Assembly: GCF_029840925.1 (NCBI RefSeq)
Contig: NZ_JAOCDM010000019.1
Span: forward strand, 1 to 64,000
Direction: 5' to 3'
DNA from: Pseudomonas sp. GD03858
GTDB lineage: Bacteria; Pseudomonadota; Gammaproteobacteria; Pseudomonadales; Pseudomonadaceae
Length of the DNA stretch: 64,000 nt
The notes beneath the pieces were generated by a model that ran no database searches, was not told where the DNA came from, and saw only the letters and a program-made list of their open reading frames with translations. Position 1 is the first letter of the stretch; the number at the start of each line of letters is the position of its first letter. Of the stretch, positions 17,145 to 25,795 are shown one piece after another. A program made the position numbers and the translations under genes.

Positions 17145-17993
17145 ATGCTCAAGCATTGGCCCCCGCTCAACGCCCTGCGCGGCTTCGAAGCCGCCGCTCG
17201 CCTGGGCAGCTTCCACAAGGCCGCCGAGGCCCTGAACCTCACCCAGTCGGCGATCAGCCAGCAGATCCGCAGCCTGGAAAGCTACCTGGAGCAGCCGCTG
17301 TTCCACCGCAGCGGTCGCAGCGTCAGCCTGACCGATGCCGGGCATGACCTGCTCAGCACCACCCAGGCCTTGTTGCAGCAACTGGCGGTGGGCATTCGCC
17401 GGCTCGACCAGTACCGCAAGCCCAACCAGCTGGTGGTCAACACCACGCCGGCGTTCGCCCGGCACTGGTTGCTGCCGCGCCTGGCGGACTTTCACCAGCG
17501 CTACCCGGAGGTGGACCTGTGGCTGTTCACCAGCTTCGAGGCGCCGGACATGGCCAGCGAGACCATCGACCTGGCGATTCGCGACGATATCGGCGCCCAG
17601 GCCGAGTGCAGTTTCACCGTGTTGCACCTGGATCAGTTGTATCCGGCCTGCCACCCGGACTTGCCCGCCCAAGGGCGTACCACCTTGCATGGCGAACGGG
17701 AGATGGACTGGAGTCACTGGCAGCTGGAGGGGGGCGAGGACATCGGGCAGCAGGGCAAGGGACTGAATTTCTCCGACCCAGGCCTGTTGCTGGATGCGGC
17801 GGCGGAGGGGGTGGGCGTCGCGCTGGTCAGCCAGCTGCTGGCGCAGCGGCTGGTGGAGCAGGGGCGCTTGCAGGCTTTGTCGGCGCAGCGGGTGCGTGGG
17901 CCGGTGTGGAGTTGCCTGGTGCATTGGGAGAGCCAGGATGACCCGCTGGCGCGGCGGTTTCTGGCGTGGCTGCGAGAGGCCCTGCAGCCCTGA
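17145..17993 (+). CDS. LysR-family regulator, probable agu2 regulator
   Basis: A 282-residue LysR-type protein of the GcvA-like branch. The N-terminal helix-turn-helix (LNALRGFEAAARLGSFHKAA, SAISQQIRSLE) occupies residues 8-60. The effector domain shows the group's typical FARHWLLPRLADFHQRYPEVDL. It is divergent from agu2A with a 134-bp spacer, so control of the agu2 operon in response to agmatine or carbamoylputrescine is the likely role. The described P. aeruginosa aguBA system uses a TetR-type regulator, so this is a different arrangement. ATG at 17145 with an AAGG ribosome site. Confidence 0.9.
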   Translation: MLKHWPPLNALRGFEAAARLGSFHKAAEALNLTQSAISQQIRSLESYLEQPLFHRSGRSVSLTDAGHDLLSTTQALLQQLAVGIRRLDQYRKPNQLVVNTTPAFARHWLLPRLADFHQRYPEVDLWLFTSFEAPDMASETIDLAIRDDIGAQAECSFTVLHLDQLYPACHPDLPAQGRTTLHGEREMDWSHWQLEGGEDIGQQGKGLNFSDPGLLLDAAAEGVGVALVSQLLAQRLVEQGRLQALSAQRVRGPVWSCLVHWESQDDPLARRFLAWLREALQP

Positions 17994-18005
17994 GGGCGCG
18001 ATTCC

Positions 18006-18092
18006 CTGTGGGAGCGGGTTTACCCGCGAAAGCTTCACCACGGTGCATGGCACGGGCTGCGCCCGTGTTCGCGGGTGAACCCGCTCCCACAG
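18006..18092. repeat. Inverted REP pair
   Basis: ctgtgggagcgggtttaccc at the left and its inverted complement ttcgcgggtgaacccgctcc at the right bracket about 35 bp of spacer. It sits just downstream of the LysR gene and may serve as its transcription end. Confidence 0.85.
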
Positions 18093-18140
18093 ACCATGCA
18101 GCAATCCCTATGACCCCGTAATATGTGTCGGATGTCCCAT

Positions 18141-18158
18141 GAGGGTAGTCTTACCCTC
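18141..18158. promoter_or_regulatory. Perfect 18-bp inverted repeat upstream of fabV
   Basis: GAGGGTA-GTCT-TACCCTC is a perfect 7-bp-arm dyad about 65 bp before the fabV start codon. It is too short and too far from a T run to be a terminator, and is best read as a possible operator. Confidence 0.4.
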
Positions 18159-18223
18159 CAGATCAAACGGAACCGTCCGCTATCCGGGCGCTTCCCCAGC
18201 CTAAACCTGACGAGGTACAGACA

Positions 18224-19435
18224 TTGGCCATCATTCATCCCAAGGTTCGCGGTTTCATCTGCACCACGACTCACCCCAAGGGCTGCGAGCTCAACGTCCG
18301 TGACCAGATCGAAGCCACCCGCAAGCTGGGCGTGCGCGAGGATGGTCCGAAGAAAGTCCTGGTGATCGGTGCTTCCAGCGGCTACGGCCTGGCGGCGCGC
18401 ATCACCGCGGCATTCGGCTTCAAGGCCGACACCCTGGGCGTGTTCTTCGAAAAACCGGGCACCGAGACCAAGGCCGGTACCGCCGGCTGGTACAACGCCG
18501 CCGCCTTCGACAAGTTCGCCAAGGCCGAAGGCCTGTACAGCAAGTCGATCAACGGTGACGCCTTCTCCGACGAGGCCCGCGCCAAGGTCATCGAGCTGAT
18601 CAAGAACGAAATGGGCGGCAAGGTCGACCTGGTCGTCTACTCGCTGGCCTCGCCGGTGCGCAAGCTGCCGCAGACCGGTGAGCTGATCCGTTCCGCGCTC
18701 AAGCCGATCGGCCAGCCGTACAAGTCGACCGCCATCGACACCAACAAGGACACCATCATCGAGGCCAGCATCGAGCCGGCCACCGAGCAGGAAATCGCCG
18801 ACACCGTCACCGTGATGGGCGGGCAGGACTGGCAGCTGTGGATCGACGCCCTGGCCGGCGCCGGCGTGCTGGCCGAAGGCGCGCGCACCGTGGCCTTCAG
18901 CTACATCGGCAGCGACATCACTTGGCCGATCTACTGGCACGGCGCCCTGGGCCAGGCCAAGCAGGACCTGGACGAAACCGCCCTGCGCCTGGACCAGAAA
19001 CTGGCCGGCGAAGTCAAGGGCGGCGCCAACGTGGCGGTGCTCAAGTCCGTCGTTACCCAGGCCAGCTCGGCCATCCCGGTGATGCCGCTGTACCTGTCCA
19101 TGGTGTTCAAGATCATGCAGGAAAAGGGCGTTCACGAAGGCACCCAGGACCAGCTGGACCGTATGTACCGCGACCGCATGTACCGCGCCGATGGCCAGCC
19201 TGCCGCAGTCGACGACAAAGGCCGCCTGCGCCTGGACGACTGGGAACTGCGCGACGACGTGCAGGACGCCTGCAAGGCGCTGTGGCCGCAAGTGACCACC
19301 GAGAACCTGTTCCAGCTGACCGACTATGCTGGCTACAAGAAGCAGTTCCTCAACCTGTTCGGCTTCGAGCGTGCTGACGTCAACTACGACGAAGACGTGG
19401 CCACCGACGTACGGTTCGACTGCATCGAGCTGTAA
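18224..19435 (+). CDS. fabV: Trans-2-enoyl-ACP/CoA reductase FabV (NADH)
   Basis: Reduces trans-2-enoyl-ACP in the last step of each fatty-acid elongation cycle; the FabV type is largely insensitive to triclosan. The 403-residue product has the family start [20 protein letters not shown], the cofactor loop [15 protein letters not shown] and the FabV-specific active site Y-x8-K in [10 protein letters not shown]. Initiation appears to be at a TTG (18224): the sequence before it, cgaggtacagaca, holds a GAGGT ribosome site at the right distance and the family N-terminus begins there. No fabI is present in the window. A strong terminator follows. Confidence 0.96.
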   Translation: MAIIHPKVRGFICTTTHPKGCELNVRDQIEATRKLGVREDGPKKVLVIGASSGYGLAARITAAFGFKADTLGVFFEKPGTETKAGTAGWYNAAAFDKFAKAEGLYSKSINGDAFSDEARAKVIELIKNEMGGKVDLVVYSLASPVRKLPQTGELIRSALKPIGQPYKSTAIDTNKDTIIEASIEPATEQEIADTVTVMGGQDWQLWIDALAGAGVLAEGARTVAFSYIGSDITWPIYWHGALGQAKQDLDETALRLDQKLAGEVKGGANVAVLKSVVTQASSAIPVMPLYLSMVFKIMQEKGVHEGTQDQLDRMYRDRMYRADGQPAAVDDKGRLRLDDWELRDDVQDACKALWPQVTTENLFQLTDYAGYKKQFLNLFGFERADVNYDEDVATDVRFDCIEL

Positions 19436-19446
19436 GCAAGTCCTTG

Positions 19447-19477
19447 ACCGCGCAGCCGTTGATGACGGCTGCGCGGT
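19447..19477 (+). terminator. fabV terminator
   Basis: A 13-bp perfect stem (ACCGCGCAGCCGT with ACGGCTGCGCGGT) and 5-base loop start 11 bp after the fabV stop. Only a short TT follows the stem. Confidence 0.75.
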
Positions 19478-19601
19478 TCCCGCCGACGACTTGTTAATAT
19501 TCTGAAACAAATCACCAATGGCCCTTTGCCATGGGCACCCTCCGCCTGATCTATACCCCAGCTATTGGCCTGGCAATTCCGCCGGGGCCAGGGAGGGAGC
19601 A

Positions 19602-20288
19602 ATGGGCGCACTGCAAAAACTACAAGAACGAATTCGCCAGAAAGGTATCAAGCGCACAGCCAAGACCTTGTTCGAACGCTACGTGTTCTTCCACTGGGAG
19701 TTGTTGTGGATGGAGCGCGACCTGGTCAGCCCGGTGCCACCCTACAGCCTCAAGGAACATCCACCCGTTACCCTGGTGCCGATCACCGCCGCCAACGCCG
19801 ATGCCTTCGCCCGTCATTTCGGCGACCGCGTCGAGACCATGCGCGAATTGGCCGTCGAGGGGCATACCGGGCACATGTATCTGGACGAGCAGGGCGATGC
19901 CGTGGCCTTCATATGGGCCAGCGTGGTCGACTACCACGACAAGCACTACTACGGTTGCACCTTCCCGGTGAAGCCTGGCGAGTTCTTCGAGTTCGGTGGC
20001 GAGATGACCCGGCGCTACTTCGGCAGCGAGCTGTCGGTGACCGCCCAGGTCGAGCTGTGGAACGCCATGCATGAAAAGGGCTGCCACAAAGTGGTGGACG
20101 TGGTGGAGACCCACAACGTACCGGCGATGAAACTGCACCTGCGCATGGGCTACCACGAGCAGGGACGGGTCATGCACGTGTACGGCCTGTTCGGTCGCTG
20201 GAAGTTCTTCCGCGAAACCCGCTACGACGGCTCGCGCCTGGCGGTGCTGCGCAAGCCGGGCGTGGCACGGGCCCTGCCGACCACCTGA
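19602..20288 (+). CDS. GNAT-like acetyltransferase domain protein
   Basis: A 228-residue protein with features of the GNAT fold: VVDVVETHNVPAMKLHLRMGYHEQGRVMHVYG resembles the acetyl-CoA binding and C-terminal segment, where an Asn and a Gly-Tyr pair are characteristic. The N-terminal 60 residues are basic and helical. Substrate unknown. The ATG at 19602 has an excellent ribosome site (gggagggagca). It stands alone between the fabV terminator and a REP pair. Confidence 0.65.
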   Translation: MGALQKLQERIRQKGIKRTAKTLFERYVFFHWELLWMERDLVSPVPPYSLKEHPPVTLVPITAANADAFARHFGDRVETMRELAVEGHTGHMYLDEQGDAVAFIWASVVDYHDKHYYGCTFPVKPGEFFEFGGEMTRRYFGSELSVTAQVELWNAMHEKGCHKVVDVVETHNVPAMKLHLRMGYHEQGRVMHVYGLFGRWKFFRETRYDGSRLAVLRKPGVARALPTT

Positions 20289-20290
20289 AC

Positions 20291-20360
20291 CTATCGCGGG
20301 GCAAGCCCGCTCCCACGCCAGCCCCGTAGTTGGCGTGGGAGCGGGCTTGCCCCGCGATAG
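20291..20360. repeat. Inverted REP pair
   Basis: ctatcgcggggcaagcccgc and its inverted copy gcgggcttgccccgcgatag enclose a short spacer directly downstream of the GNAT gene. Confidence 0.88.
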
Positions 20361-20449
20361 GGCCGGTACAGGCACCGATTTTTTTGCTAGCGTGGGCGCA
20401 CGACAACAGCCCGTCCGCCAGCATGGCGCGACGCCGCAGGGAGCGCGCC

Positions 20450-21358
20450 ATGAGCAGCCTCACCCAACCCGCCTGTGCCTTTCGTCATGCCGCCGCCGAC
20501 GGCTACCGCCTCGGCGGTTTGCGCTGGCGCCACGCCGAGTCCGACCCCCGGCGCCCGCTGGTGATCATCAACGCCGCCACCTCGGTACGCTGCCGTTACT
20601 ACGCGCGCTTCGCCGACTACCTGTTCGCCCAGGGCTTCGATGTGTTGACCTACGACTATCGTGGCATCGGCGAGTCGCGCCCGGCCTCGATGCGTGGTTT
20701 CCAGGCGAGCTGGAGTGACTGGGGCCGCCTGGACTTCGAGGCGATGCTGCAGCTGGCCAGTGCCGAGCATCCCGGCCAGCCGGTGCATGTGGTCGGGCAC
20801 AGCTTCGGTGGCTGGGCACTGGGGCTGGCGCCGTCGGCGGCGCAGGTGCGCCATGCGGTGCTGGTGGGGGCGCAGTTCGCCTACTGGCGCGACTATGCGG
20901 CGGATCAGCGCTGGCAGCTGTTCGGCAAGTGGCATGTGCTCATGCCCCTGTTGACTCGGCTGTTCGGCTACTTTCCCGGCAAGCGCCTGGGGTGGCTGGA
21001 AGATACCCCTGCTGGCGTTGTGCAGGATTGGAGTACCCTCACGCCGCGCTACGAGCATCGCCCCAGTGGGCGCTTGCTCGAGGCGGTGCCGTTCGATCAG
21101 GTGCGCGCGGCGACCTTGGCCGTCAGCTTGACCGACGATCCGTTCGGCACGGTGGCGGCCACCGAGCGGCTATTGAGGTATCTGCGCAACGCCGAGCATC
21201 GGCACCTGCGGGTGGCGCCTGTGGATATCTCGGTCGGGGAGATCGGGCATTTCGCGTTCTTTCACGATCGTTTTCGGGAAAGTTTGTGGCCGATTGCGCT
21301 GGGCTGGTTACAGAAGGGGCGCCTGGAGGCTGGAGCACCAGGCCAAATCATCAGCTGA
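20450..21358 (+). CDS. Alpha/beta hydrolase
   Basis: A 302-residue serine hydrolase-type protein. The nucleophile elbow is GHSFGG (Ser118), a plausible acid residue is in SLTDDPFGT and the histidine in IGHFAFFH. The region YDYRGIGESRPASMRGF forms the oxyanion-side loop typical of lysophospholipase-like or carboxylesterase-like hydrolases. Substrate unknown. I chose the ATG at 20450 because GGAG lies seven bases upstream; an in-frame ATG at 20423 would add nine mostly arginine residues. Convergent with the hopJ-family gene, with a shared terminator between. Confidence 0.82.
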   Translation: MSSLTQPACAFRHAAADGYRLGGLRWRHAESDPRRPLVIINAATSVRCRYYARFADYLFAQGFDVLTYDYRGIGESRPASMRGFQASWSDWGRLDFEAMLQLASAEHPGQPVHVVGHSFGGWALGLAPSAAQVRHAVLVGAQFAYWRDYAADQRWQLFGKWHVLMPLLTRLFGYFPGKRLGWLEDTPAGVVQDWSTLTPRYEHRPSGRLLEAVPFDQVRAATLAVSLTDDPFGTVAATERLLRYLRNAEHRHLRVAPVDISVGEIGHFAFFHDRFRESLWPIALGWLQKGRLEAGAPGQIIS

Positions 21359-21378
21359 TGTCATCGGTGTCGGCGAAA

Positions 21379-21395
21379 GGGCCGCAAAGCGGCCC
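21379..21395. terminator. Bidirectional terminator between hydrolase and hopJ-family gene
   Basis: GGGCCGC-AAA-GCGGCCC forms a perfect 7-bp hairpin, with AAA on its left so that a T run follows on the minus strand. It probably ends the folM-DUF1244-hopJ transcript. Confidence 0.65.
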
Positions 21396-21404
21396 TATCC
21401 GCTA

Positions 21405-21746
21405 TCAGGCCAGACGCGCCAGCGGCTGCGCGGCGAACTTCACGCCGGCCAGGCCATGCTTGATCAGCGCGCGGATGTTGCCGTGGTCGCTGCCCTCGGG
21501 GGTGGCCAGCACGCTGCGGTAGTGTTCGCCGAAGGCCAGCAGTGCTTCCTGATCGCTCAGCCCTTCGAGCAGCGCCAGGCCCAGGGTCTTGCACGAGCCT
21601 TCGTTCTGCCCGGCGGCGTTATGCACGTCGCCATTGTCGAAGGCCTGGGGCTGGTAGCTGTAGTTCGCGGCGATGAACGCCAGGGTATCGGCGAAAACGT
21701 GCTCGCCGCCGGCAAGGCTGTTGCGCAGGGTGTTCAGTTCAGTCAC
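21405..21746 (-). CDS. HopJ type III effector family protein
   Basis: A 113-residue protein of the HopJ (HopPmaJ) family, recognised from TLRNSLAGGEHVFADTLAFI, YQPQAFDNGDVHNAAGQNEG and DHGNIRALIKHGLAGVKF. Despite the name, members are widespread in non-pathogens and no type III secretion gene is visible here, so it is probably a housekeeping protein of unknown function. The start is a GTG at 21746 with AAGGA seven bases before it. It overlaps the stop of the DUF1244 gene by 8 bp, showing translational coupling. Confidence 0.85.
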   Translation of the reverse strand: MTELNTLRNSLAGGEHVFADTLAFIAANYSYQPQAFDNGDVHNAAGQNEGSCKTLGLALLEGLSDQEALLAFGEHYRSVLATPEGSDHGNIRALIKHGLAGVKFAAQPLARLA

Positions 21747-22035
21747 GGGGTTTTCCTTGTTCGAACGCGGCCTGTTGCTCGGCGCTGGCCTCTTTCTGGT
21801 ACTGGGCTTTCCACTCGGCGTAGGGCATGCCGTACACCTGCTCGCGGGCATCGTCCAGGCTCAGCTCGACCTGGCGCTCGTCGGCCGCGGCCTTGAGCCA
21901 TTTCGACAGGCAGTTGCGGCAGAAGCCGGAGAGGTTCATCAGGTCGATGTTCTGCACGTCGGTACGCTTTTGCAGATGATCGACCAGGCGCCGGAACGCG
22001 GCGGCTTCGAGTTCGAGCTGTTGTTGCGGGGTCAT
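21739..22035 (-). CDS. DUF1244 domain protein
   Basis: A 98-residue helical protein whose sequence LMNLSGFCRNCLSKW is the hallmark of the DUF1244 family, with paired cysteines (FCRNC) that could bind a metal. Function unknown. It lies between folM and the HopJ-family gene on the same strand with overlapping or near-touching ends; a similar gene follows the pterin reductase in other pseudomonads as I remember them. Confidence 0.88.
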   Translation of the reverse strand: MTPQQQLELEAAAFRRLVDHLQKRTDVQNIDLMNLSGFCRNCLSKWLKAAADERQVELSLDDAREQVYGMPYAEWKAQYQKEASAEQQAAFEQGKPRD

Positions 22036-22046
22036 GGGCGGTCTCT

Positions 22047-22739
22047 TCAGGTCATGCGGTTCTTCAGATGGCGGCCACCGTTGATGACCACCTGGCTGCC
22101 GGTGCTGTACTGGCTTTGCAGCAGGAACAGCACGGCGTCGATCAGCGGGCGGGCGCCGGGTTCGAATTCCAGCAGGGCCTTTTTCAGGGTCTGCTGGCGG
22201 TACTGCTCGTCGCCGCCTTCCTTGAGGATCAGCAGGCCGGGCAGGATACCGTTGACCCGCACCTGCGGCGCGTACTTTTCGGCGAACGACAGCACCATGT
22301 TCTGCAGCGCGGCCTTGGTCGCGGCATAGCCGATGTGGCTCTTGCTGCCGCGCGAGGAGGTTTCGTCGCAGATGTGGATGATGTCGGCCTTGTCCACCTT
22401 GCTCAGCAGCTCGCCCAGGGCAAGATTGAGGTGGTAGGGCGCCTCGACGTGCAGGCGGAACATGGTCTCGAGGTTGTCCAGGCCATCATCGAGCCACAGC
22501 GAGGCGTTGTGGATGATCGCGCGCAGGCCGTCGTAGTGGCCATACAGGTGGTCGATCAGGGCCTGGCGGTCTTCGCCGCGGGTCAGGTCGGCCTGGAACT
22601 GCCGGATGTTCGGGTGTGCCGCCTGGGCATGCAGGCTGCGGCTGGCGCTGACCACCGTATGACCGGCGTGGGCCAGCTCCAGGGCCAGAGCTAGCCCGAC
22701 GCGCTGGCTGGCGCCGGTGATGAGGATTGGGCTGTTCAT
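22047..22739 (-). CDS. folM: Dihydromonapterin reductase FolM
   Basis: An SDR-family enzyme that reduces dihydromonapterin (and weakly dihydrofolate) to the tetrahydro form; in pseudomonads this supplies the cofactor of phenylalanine hydroxylase. The 230-residue product has ITGASQRVGLALA, IIHNASLWL in place of NNAG, and the active-site Tyr-Lys in SHIGYAATKAALQNM. RVNGILPGLLI is characteristic of the FolM/pteridine-reductase branch. The ATG at 22739 starts MNSPILITG; an open frame continues upstream but lacks family similarity. folE and folX are not beside it in this window. Confidence 0.9.
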   Translation of the reverse strand: MNSPILITGASQRVGLALALELAHAGHTVVSASRSLHAQAAHPNIRQFQADLTRGEDRQALIDHLYGHYDGLRAIIHNASLWLDDGLDNLETMFRLHVEAPYHLNLALGELLSKVDKADIIHICDETSSRGSKSHIGYAATKAALQNMVLSFAEKYAPQVRVNGILPGLLILKEGGDEQYRQQTLKKALLEFEPGARPLIDAVLFLLQSQYSTGSQVVINGGRHLKNRMT

Positions 22740-22815
22740 GTGCGGGCGGTCTGTTCGTCTGTCCGTGCGTGATGCCCCAGCATACCCGAACTGCGTGGCC
22801 TTGCGCGCCTGCGCC

Positions 22816-23388
22816 TCAGCGGCTGCGCAGGCCGGTGGAGCGTGCCTGCGCATCGCCGGGCGCGGGGTTCAGCCAGCCGGCCAGCAGGCGGGTGGACAGG
22901 GGAATGAACAGGTACACCATCACCGGTGTCAGGGCCAGGGTGCTGATCAGCACCCGGGGCAGCAGCTCCAGCGGCGCCAGCCAGTGGCCGAACAGCAGGT
23001 TGAACAGCAGCGAGACCGGGAAGAAGGCCAGCCAGATGGCCGTGGCCTGCTTCCAGCGTGGCGGTTTTTGCACCATGTTGGTGCCGAACCAGTCGTCGAT
23101 GCCGCTTACGCGCCTCTCTTTGGGGCGCTCGAACAGGCCGTTGCCGCGTGCCAGCCAGGCCCGGCGCGAGGCCGAATGCTCCCAGGCGTGCAGGGTCTGC
23201 TCGCTGGTGAAGCGGAAGATGATCTGGAATTCGTCGCCCTCGATGGGCGGGGCGAGGATGCCCGAACCGAGATAGCCGGGGAAGTCGGTGGCCAGTTGCT
23301 CGCCTTCGTGCAGCCAGGACAGCAGGTCCTGGTAACGGCCATGGGCGGCGCGGCGCGACACCATCAAGGTGACGGGTGGGGTAGACAT
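22816..23388 (-). CDS. Antibiotic biosynthesis monooxygenase-domain membrane protein
   Basis: A 190-residue protein with an N-terminal ABM-type ferredoxin-like domain (VTLMVSRRAAHGRYQDLLSW, IIFRFTSEQTLHAWEHS). Two transmembrane helices follow (AIWLAFFPVSLLFNLLFGHWL and VLISTLALTPVMVYLFIPL). This fusion is common in proteobacteria and of unknown function; the ABM domain may bind a quinone-like or heme-like ligand at the membrane. Stands as a single gene. Confidence 0.85.
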   Translation of the reverse strand: MSTPPVTLMVSRRAAHGRYQDLLSWLHEGEQLATDFPGYLGSGILAPPIEGDEFQIIFRFTSEQTLHAWEHSASRRAWLARGNGLFERPKERRVSGIDDWFGTNMVQKPPRWKQATAIWLAFFPVSLLFNLLFGHWLAPLELLPRVLISTLALTPVMVYLFIPLSTRLLAGWLNPAPGDAQARSTGLRSR

Positions 23389-23536
23389 CGTGTATCTCCT
23401 GGCGACGGGGCTAGCGGGTAGCCGGCCCCTTGGCGTGCGGCCCGGGGTGGTGGGCGGCGCAAGCGTGCTTGCAAGAATCGGGCACGGATTATCGCTGATC
23501 GATCATGACCGGTCAGTTTCAGTCGGCGGACGGTCG

Positions 23537-24160
23537 TCAGAAGGTGGTCGGGGCCTGGGCGTGCAGTTCGGGATGGGCCTGGCGGTGGGCCTGCAGGATG
23601 TACTCGCGCAGGCGCTCGATTTCCTCGGCGGGGCTGTGGGACAGGTCGTAGGCGGCCAGGCGTGGGCCGATGCGGCGGCGCAGCAGGCCGAGCAGGCCGA
23701 TGGGTGGGATGTCCTCGGCGGCGAAGCGCAGGTCGAACTGCGCGGGCGCTTCACCGCCGCCGCGCACCTCCACCAGAACGCCCTTGAACGAGATATCGCG
23801 CACCCACAGATCGCTGGCCTGGCCGTGGTCGTCCAGCAGGGCGACCGGTTGCTCCAGCGACAGGCGCCAGGGGCGCAGCATGGGGCCGTCTTCGTAGATG
23901 TCCGGCGAGCCCAGCTGCAGGTGCAGGGCGTGGAACTCGTCCTCGACCAGTTGCAGGGGGAAGCTCAGTTGCTGGTTGTTGAAGCTGGCTTGCAGCGTCA
24001 CCTGCTCGTTGGCCACCAGGCGGGTGAGCAGATCCTTCAGGCGGCGATCGCCATTGACCAGCAGGCTGGACATGGGGTCGGCCAGGTTCAACTGGGGCGA
24101 ATGCTGCATGTCCTGGATGAAATCCAGTTCGTCCTGGGAAAGAAGGGCGTCTGCTTGCAT
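23537..24160 (-). CDS. PilZ-domain protein (YcgR-like)
   Basis: A 207-residue protein with an N-terminal YcgR-like beta domain (LKDLLTRLVANEQVTLQASF) and a C-terminal PilZ domain. In the PilZ part the arginines of LRPWRLSLEQP and the motif RDISFKGVLVEV supply the RxxxR-like and DxSxxG signatures of cyclic-di-GMP binding. It would link c-di-GMP to motility or surface behaviour. I used the ATG at 24160 (MQADALLSQDELDF); an in-frame TTG at 24220 adds 20 residues without a ribosome site. Confidence 0.85.
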   Translation of the reverse strand: MQADALLSQDELDFIQDMQHSPQLNLADPMSSLLVNGDRRLKDLLTRLVANEQVTLQASFNNQQLSFPLQLVEDEFHALHLQLGSPDIYEDGPMLRPWRLSLEQPVALLDDHGQASDLWVRDISFKGVLVEVRGGGEAPAQFDLRFAAEDIPPIGLLGLLRRRIGPRLAAYDLSHSPAEEIERLREYILQAHRQAHPELHAQAPTTF

Positions 24161-24345
24161 GGTCGAACTCGAAGGGGCGAGCGATTCGGGCGGTTTCTTC
24201 ACGGCGATGGACAGCGGCAAATGGGCTTTGTTCAGGTCACTCGTCGGATGACGGTGCGGGCATGTGACTTTGGGCTGAGCAGGCCTTTTGCCACTGTCGG
24301 ATGCTAGTATCCTACGTTTTCACTCAGTTTCGGAATCCTCACCCG

Positions 24346-24801
24346 ATGAAAGTCGCCATTATTTCCGGTTCGGTGTATGGCACCGCCGAAGAAGTCGCCC
24401 GTCACGCCGAATCGCTGCTCAAGGCCGCCGGCCTGGATGCCTGGCACGCCGCCCGCGCCACCCTGCAGGACATCGAGGGCTTTGCCCCGGACGCGCTGCT
24501 GGCGGTGACCTCGACCACTGGCATGGGTGAACTGCCCGACAGCCTTATGCCGCTGTACAGCGCCATTCGTGACGTGCTGCCAGCGGCCTGGCGAGGGTTG
24601 CCGGGGGCGGTGATCGGGCTGGGCGACTCGAGCTATGGCGATACGTATTGCGGCGGTGGCGAGCAGATGCGCGAGTTGTTTGCCGAGCTGGGGGTGAACG
24701 AGGTGCTGCCGATGCTGCGCCTGGATGCCAGCGAGACCGTGACCCCGGAGACCGATGCCGAGCCGTGGTTGGCGGAGTTTGTGGCTGTCCTTAAAGGCTG
24801 A
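24346..24801 (+). CDS. Short flavodoxin (MioC-like)
   Basis: A 151-residue FMN-binding electron carrier. The phosphate loop SGSVYGTAEEVA, the STTGMGELPDSL loop and the GLGDSSYGDTYCGG loop that stacks on the flavin are intact. It probably donates electrons to a soluble enzyme; relatives such as MioC have been linked to biotin synthase and P450 systems. ATG at 24346; the open frame upstream is non-coding leader. Followed by a REP pair. Confidence 0.9.
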   Translation: MKVAIISGSVYGTAEEVARHAESLLKAAGLDAWHAARATLQDIEGFAPDALLAVTSTTGMGELPDSLMPLYSAIRDVLPAAWRGLPGAVIGLGDSSYGDTYCGGGEQMRELFAELGVNEVLPMLRLDASETVTPETDAEPWLAEFVAVLKG

Positions 24802-24814
24802 TGTTGCCTGGACT

Positions 24815-24891
24815 GGCCCTATCGCGGGGCAAGCCCGCTCCCACAAGTGCCATTTGGGTCTGTGGGAGCGGGCTTGCCCCGCGATAGGGCC
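24815..24891. repeat. Inverted REP pair
   Basis: ggccctatcgcggggcaagc and its inverted complement ending gcgatagggcc fill the gap between convergent flavodoxin and LysR genes. Confidence 0.88.
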
Positions 24892-24898
24892 GGTCGCC

Positions 24899-25786
24899 TC
24901 AATGCATGGCTGAATGTTCACGCAGCAACGCCAGCCACGCCTGCGCCGCCCGCGAAAGATACGCTCCGCGCCGCCAGATGAAAGCGATATCCCATCTCAG
25001 GTAGTCCGGTGCCCGCAACGGCAGGCGCACCACCCCGGGGCGCTCCAGCGCCCGGGCGACGATCGCCGGCAGCAGCACCACGCCTTGCCCGGCCGCCACC
25101 AGCGCGGCGAGAAAATCCGCCTGGCCGCTGCGGCCACCTTCCTTCGGCGTGAACCCCACCTGCTGACAGGCACTGAGCAGCCGGTCGTTGAGCAAGAAAC
25201 TGCGCTGGTACAACAGGAATGGCGTATCGGCCAATTGCGCCAGTTCGACTTCAGCCTGCCCAGCCAGTGAATGCTCGGATGGCAGCAAGACTTCCAGCGG
25301 TTCATTGCAAAAGGGCTGGTACTCGAACGCCGGATCGTTTGGCGTGAGGCTGCCGCCCAGTTCCAGCTCGCCACTTTTCACCGCCTGCTCGACCATGCGG
25401 CTGCCGCCTTCGAGCAGCTGAATGGCGATGTTCGGGTGGCGTCGCCGGTACTCGGCGAACAACCCGGCGAACAGCGCGTCGCTGCCCAGCAGCGGCAGGC
25501 CCAGGCGCAGCTCGCCGCGGGCCATCTGGCTGAGGTCGTCCAATTCGCTGAGCAGTTCCTGGCGCTGGCGCAGCAGCGCCTCGCCGCGCTCGAGCACGAT
25601 GCGCCCGGCGGCGGTCAGCAGCAATTGCGAGCCCTGGCGTTCCAGCAGCGGCTGGCCGATGTCCTGCTCCAGTTGGGCGACTTGCTTGCTCACCGCCGAC
25701 TGGCTGACATGCAGCGTGCCTGCCGCCTGGGTGAAACCGCCGCGATGGACGACTTCGATGAAGCTGCGCAGCTGTTTGAATTCCAT
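24899..25786 (-). CDS. LysR regulator, CidR-like
   Basis: A 295-residue LysR-type activator. The helix-turn-helix occupies residues 1-60 (LRSFIEVVHRGGFTQAA, QSAVSKQVAQLE). The effector domain contains GELRLGLPLLGSDALFAGLF. It is divergent from a lrgA/cidA-like and cidB/lrgB-like pair, as CidR is, with a 101-bp spacer that holds a striking overlapping palindrome. It therefore probably controls that pair in response to a weak acid or overflow metabolite. The ATG at 25786 gives the normal LysR N-terminus; an 11-codon extension upstream would overlap the operator. Confidence 0.88.
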   Translation of the reverse strand: MEFKQLRSFIEVVHRGGFTQAAGTLHVSQSAVSKQVAQLEQDIGQPLLERQGSQLLLTAAGRIVLERGEALLRQRQELLSELDDLSQMARGELRLGLPLLGSDALFAGLFAEYRRRHPNIAIQLLEGGSRMVEQAVKSGELELGGSLTPNDPAFEYQPFCNEPLEVLLPSEHSLAGQAEVELAQLADTPFLLYQRSFLLNDRLLSACQQVGFTPKEGGRSGQADFLAALVAAGQGVVLLPAIVARALERPGVVRLPLRAPDYLRWDIAFIWRRGAYLSRAAQAWLALLREHSAMH

Positions 25787-25795
25787 GTTCGTTGA

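Noticed and set aside
18006..18092. Repeated palindromic units considered as a CRISPR array
   Set aside because: Units occur as isolated inverted pairs at gene ends, not as direct repeats with regular spacers, and no cas genes are present.
21405..21746. HopJ-family gene as evidence of a type III secretion effector
   Set aside because: No secretion or chaperone genes nearby and the gene is coupled to folM and DUF1244; the family is common in non-pathogens.
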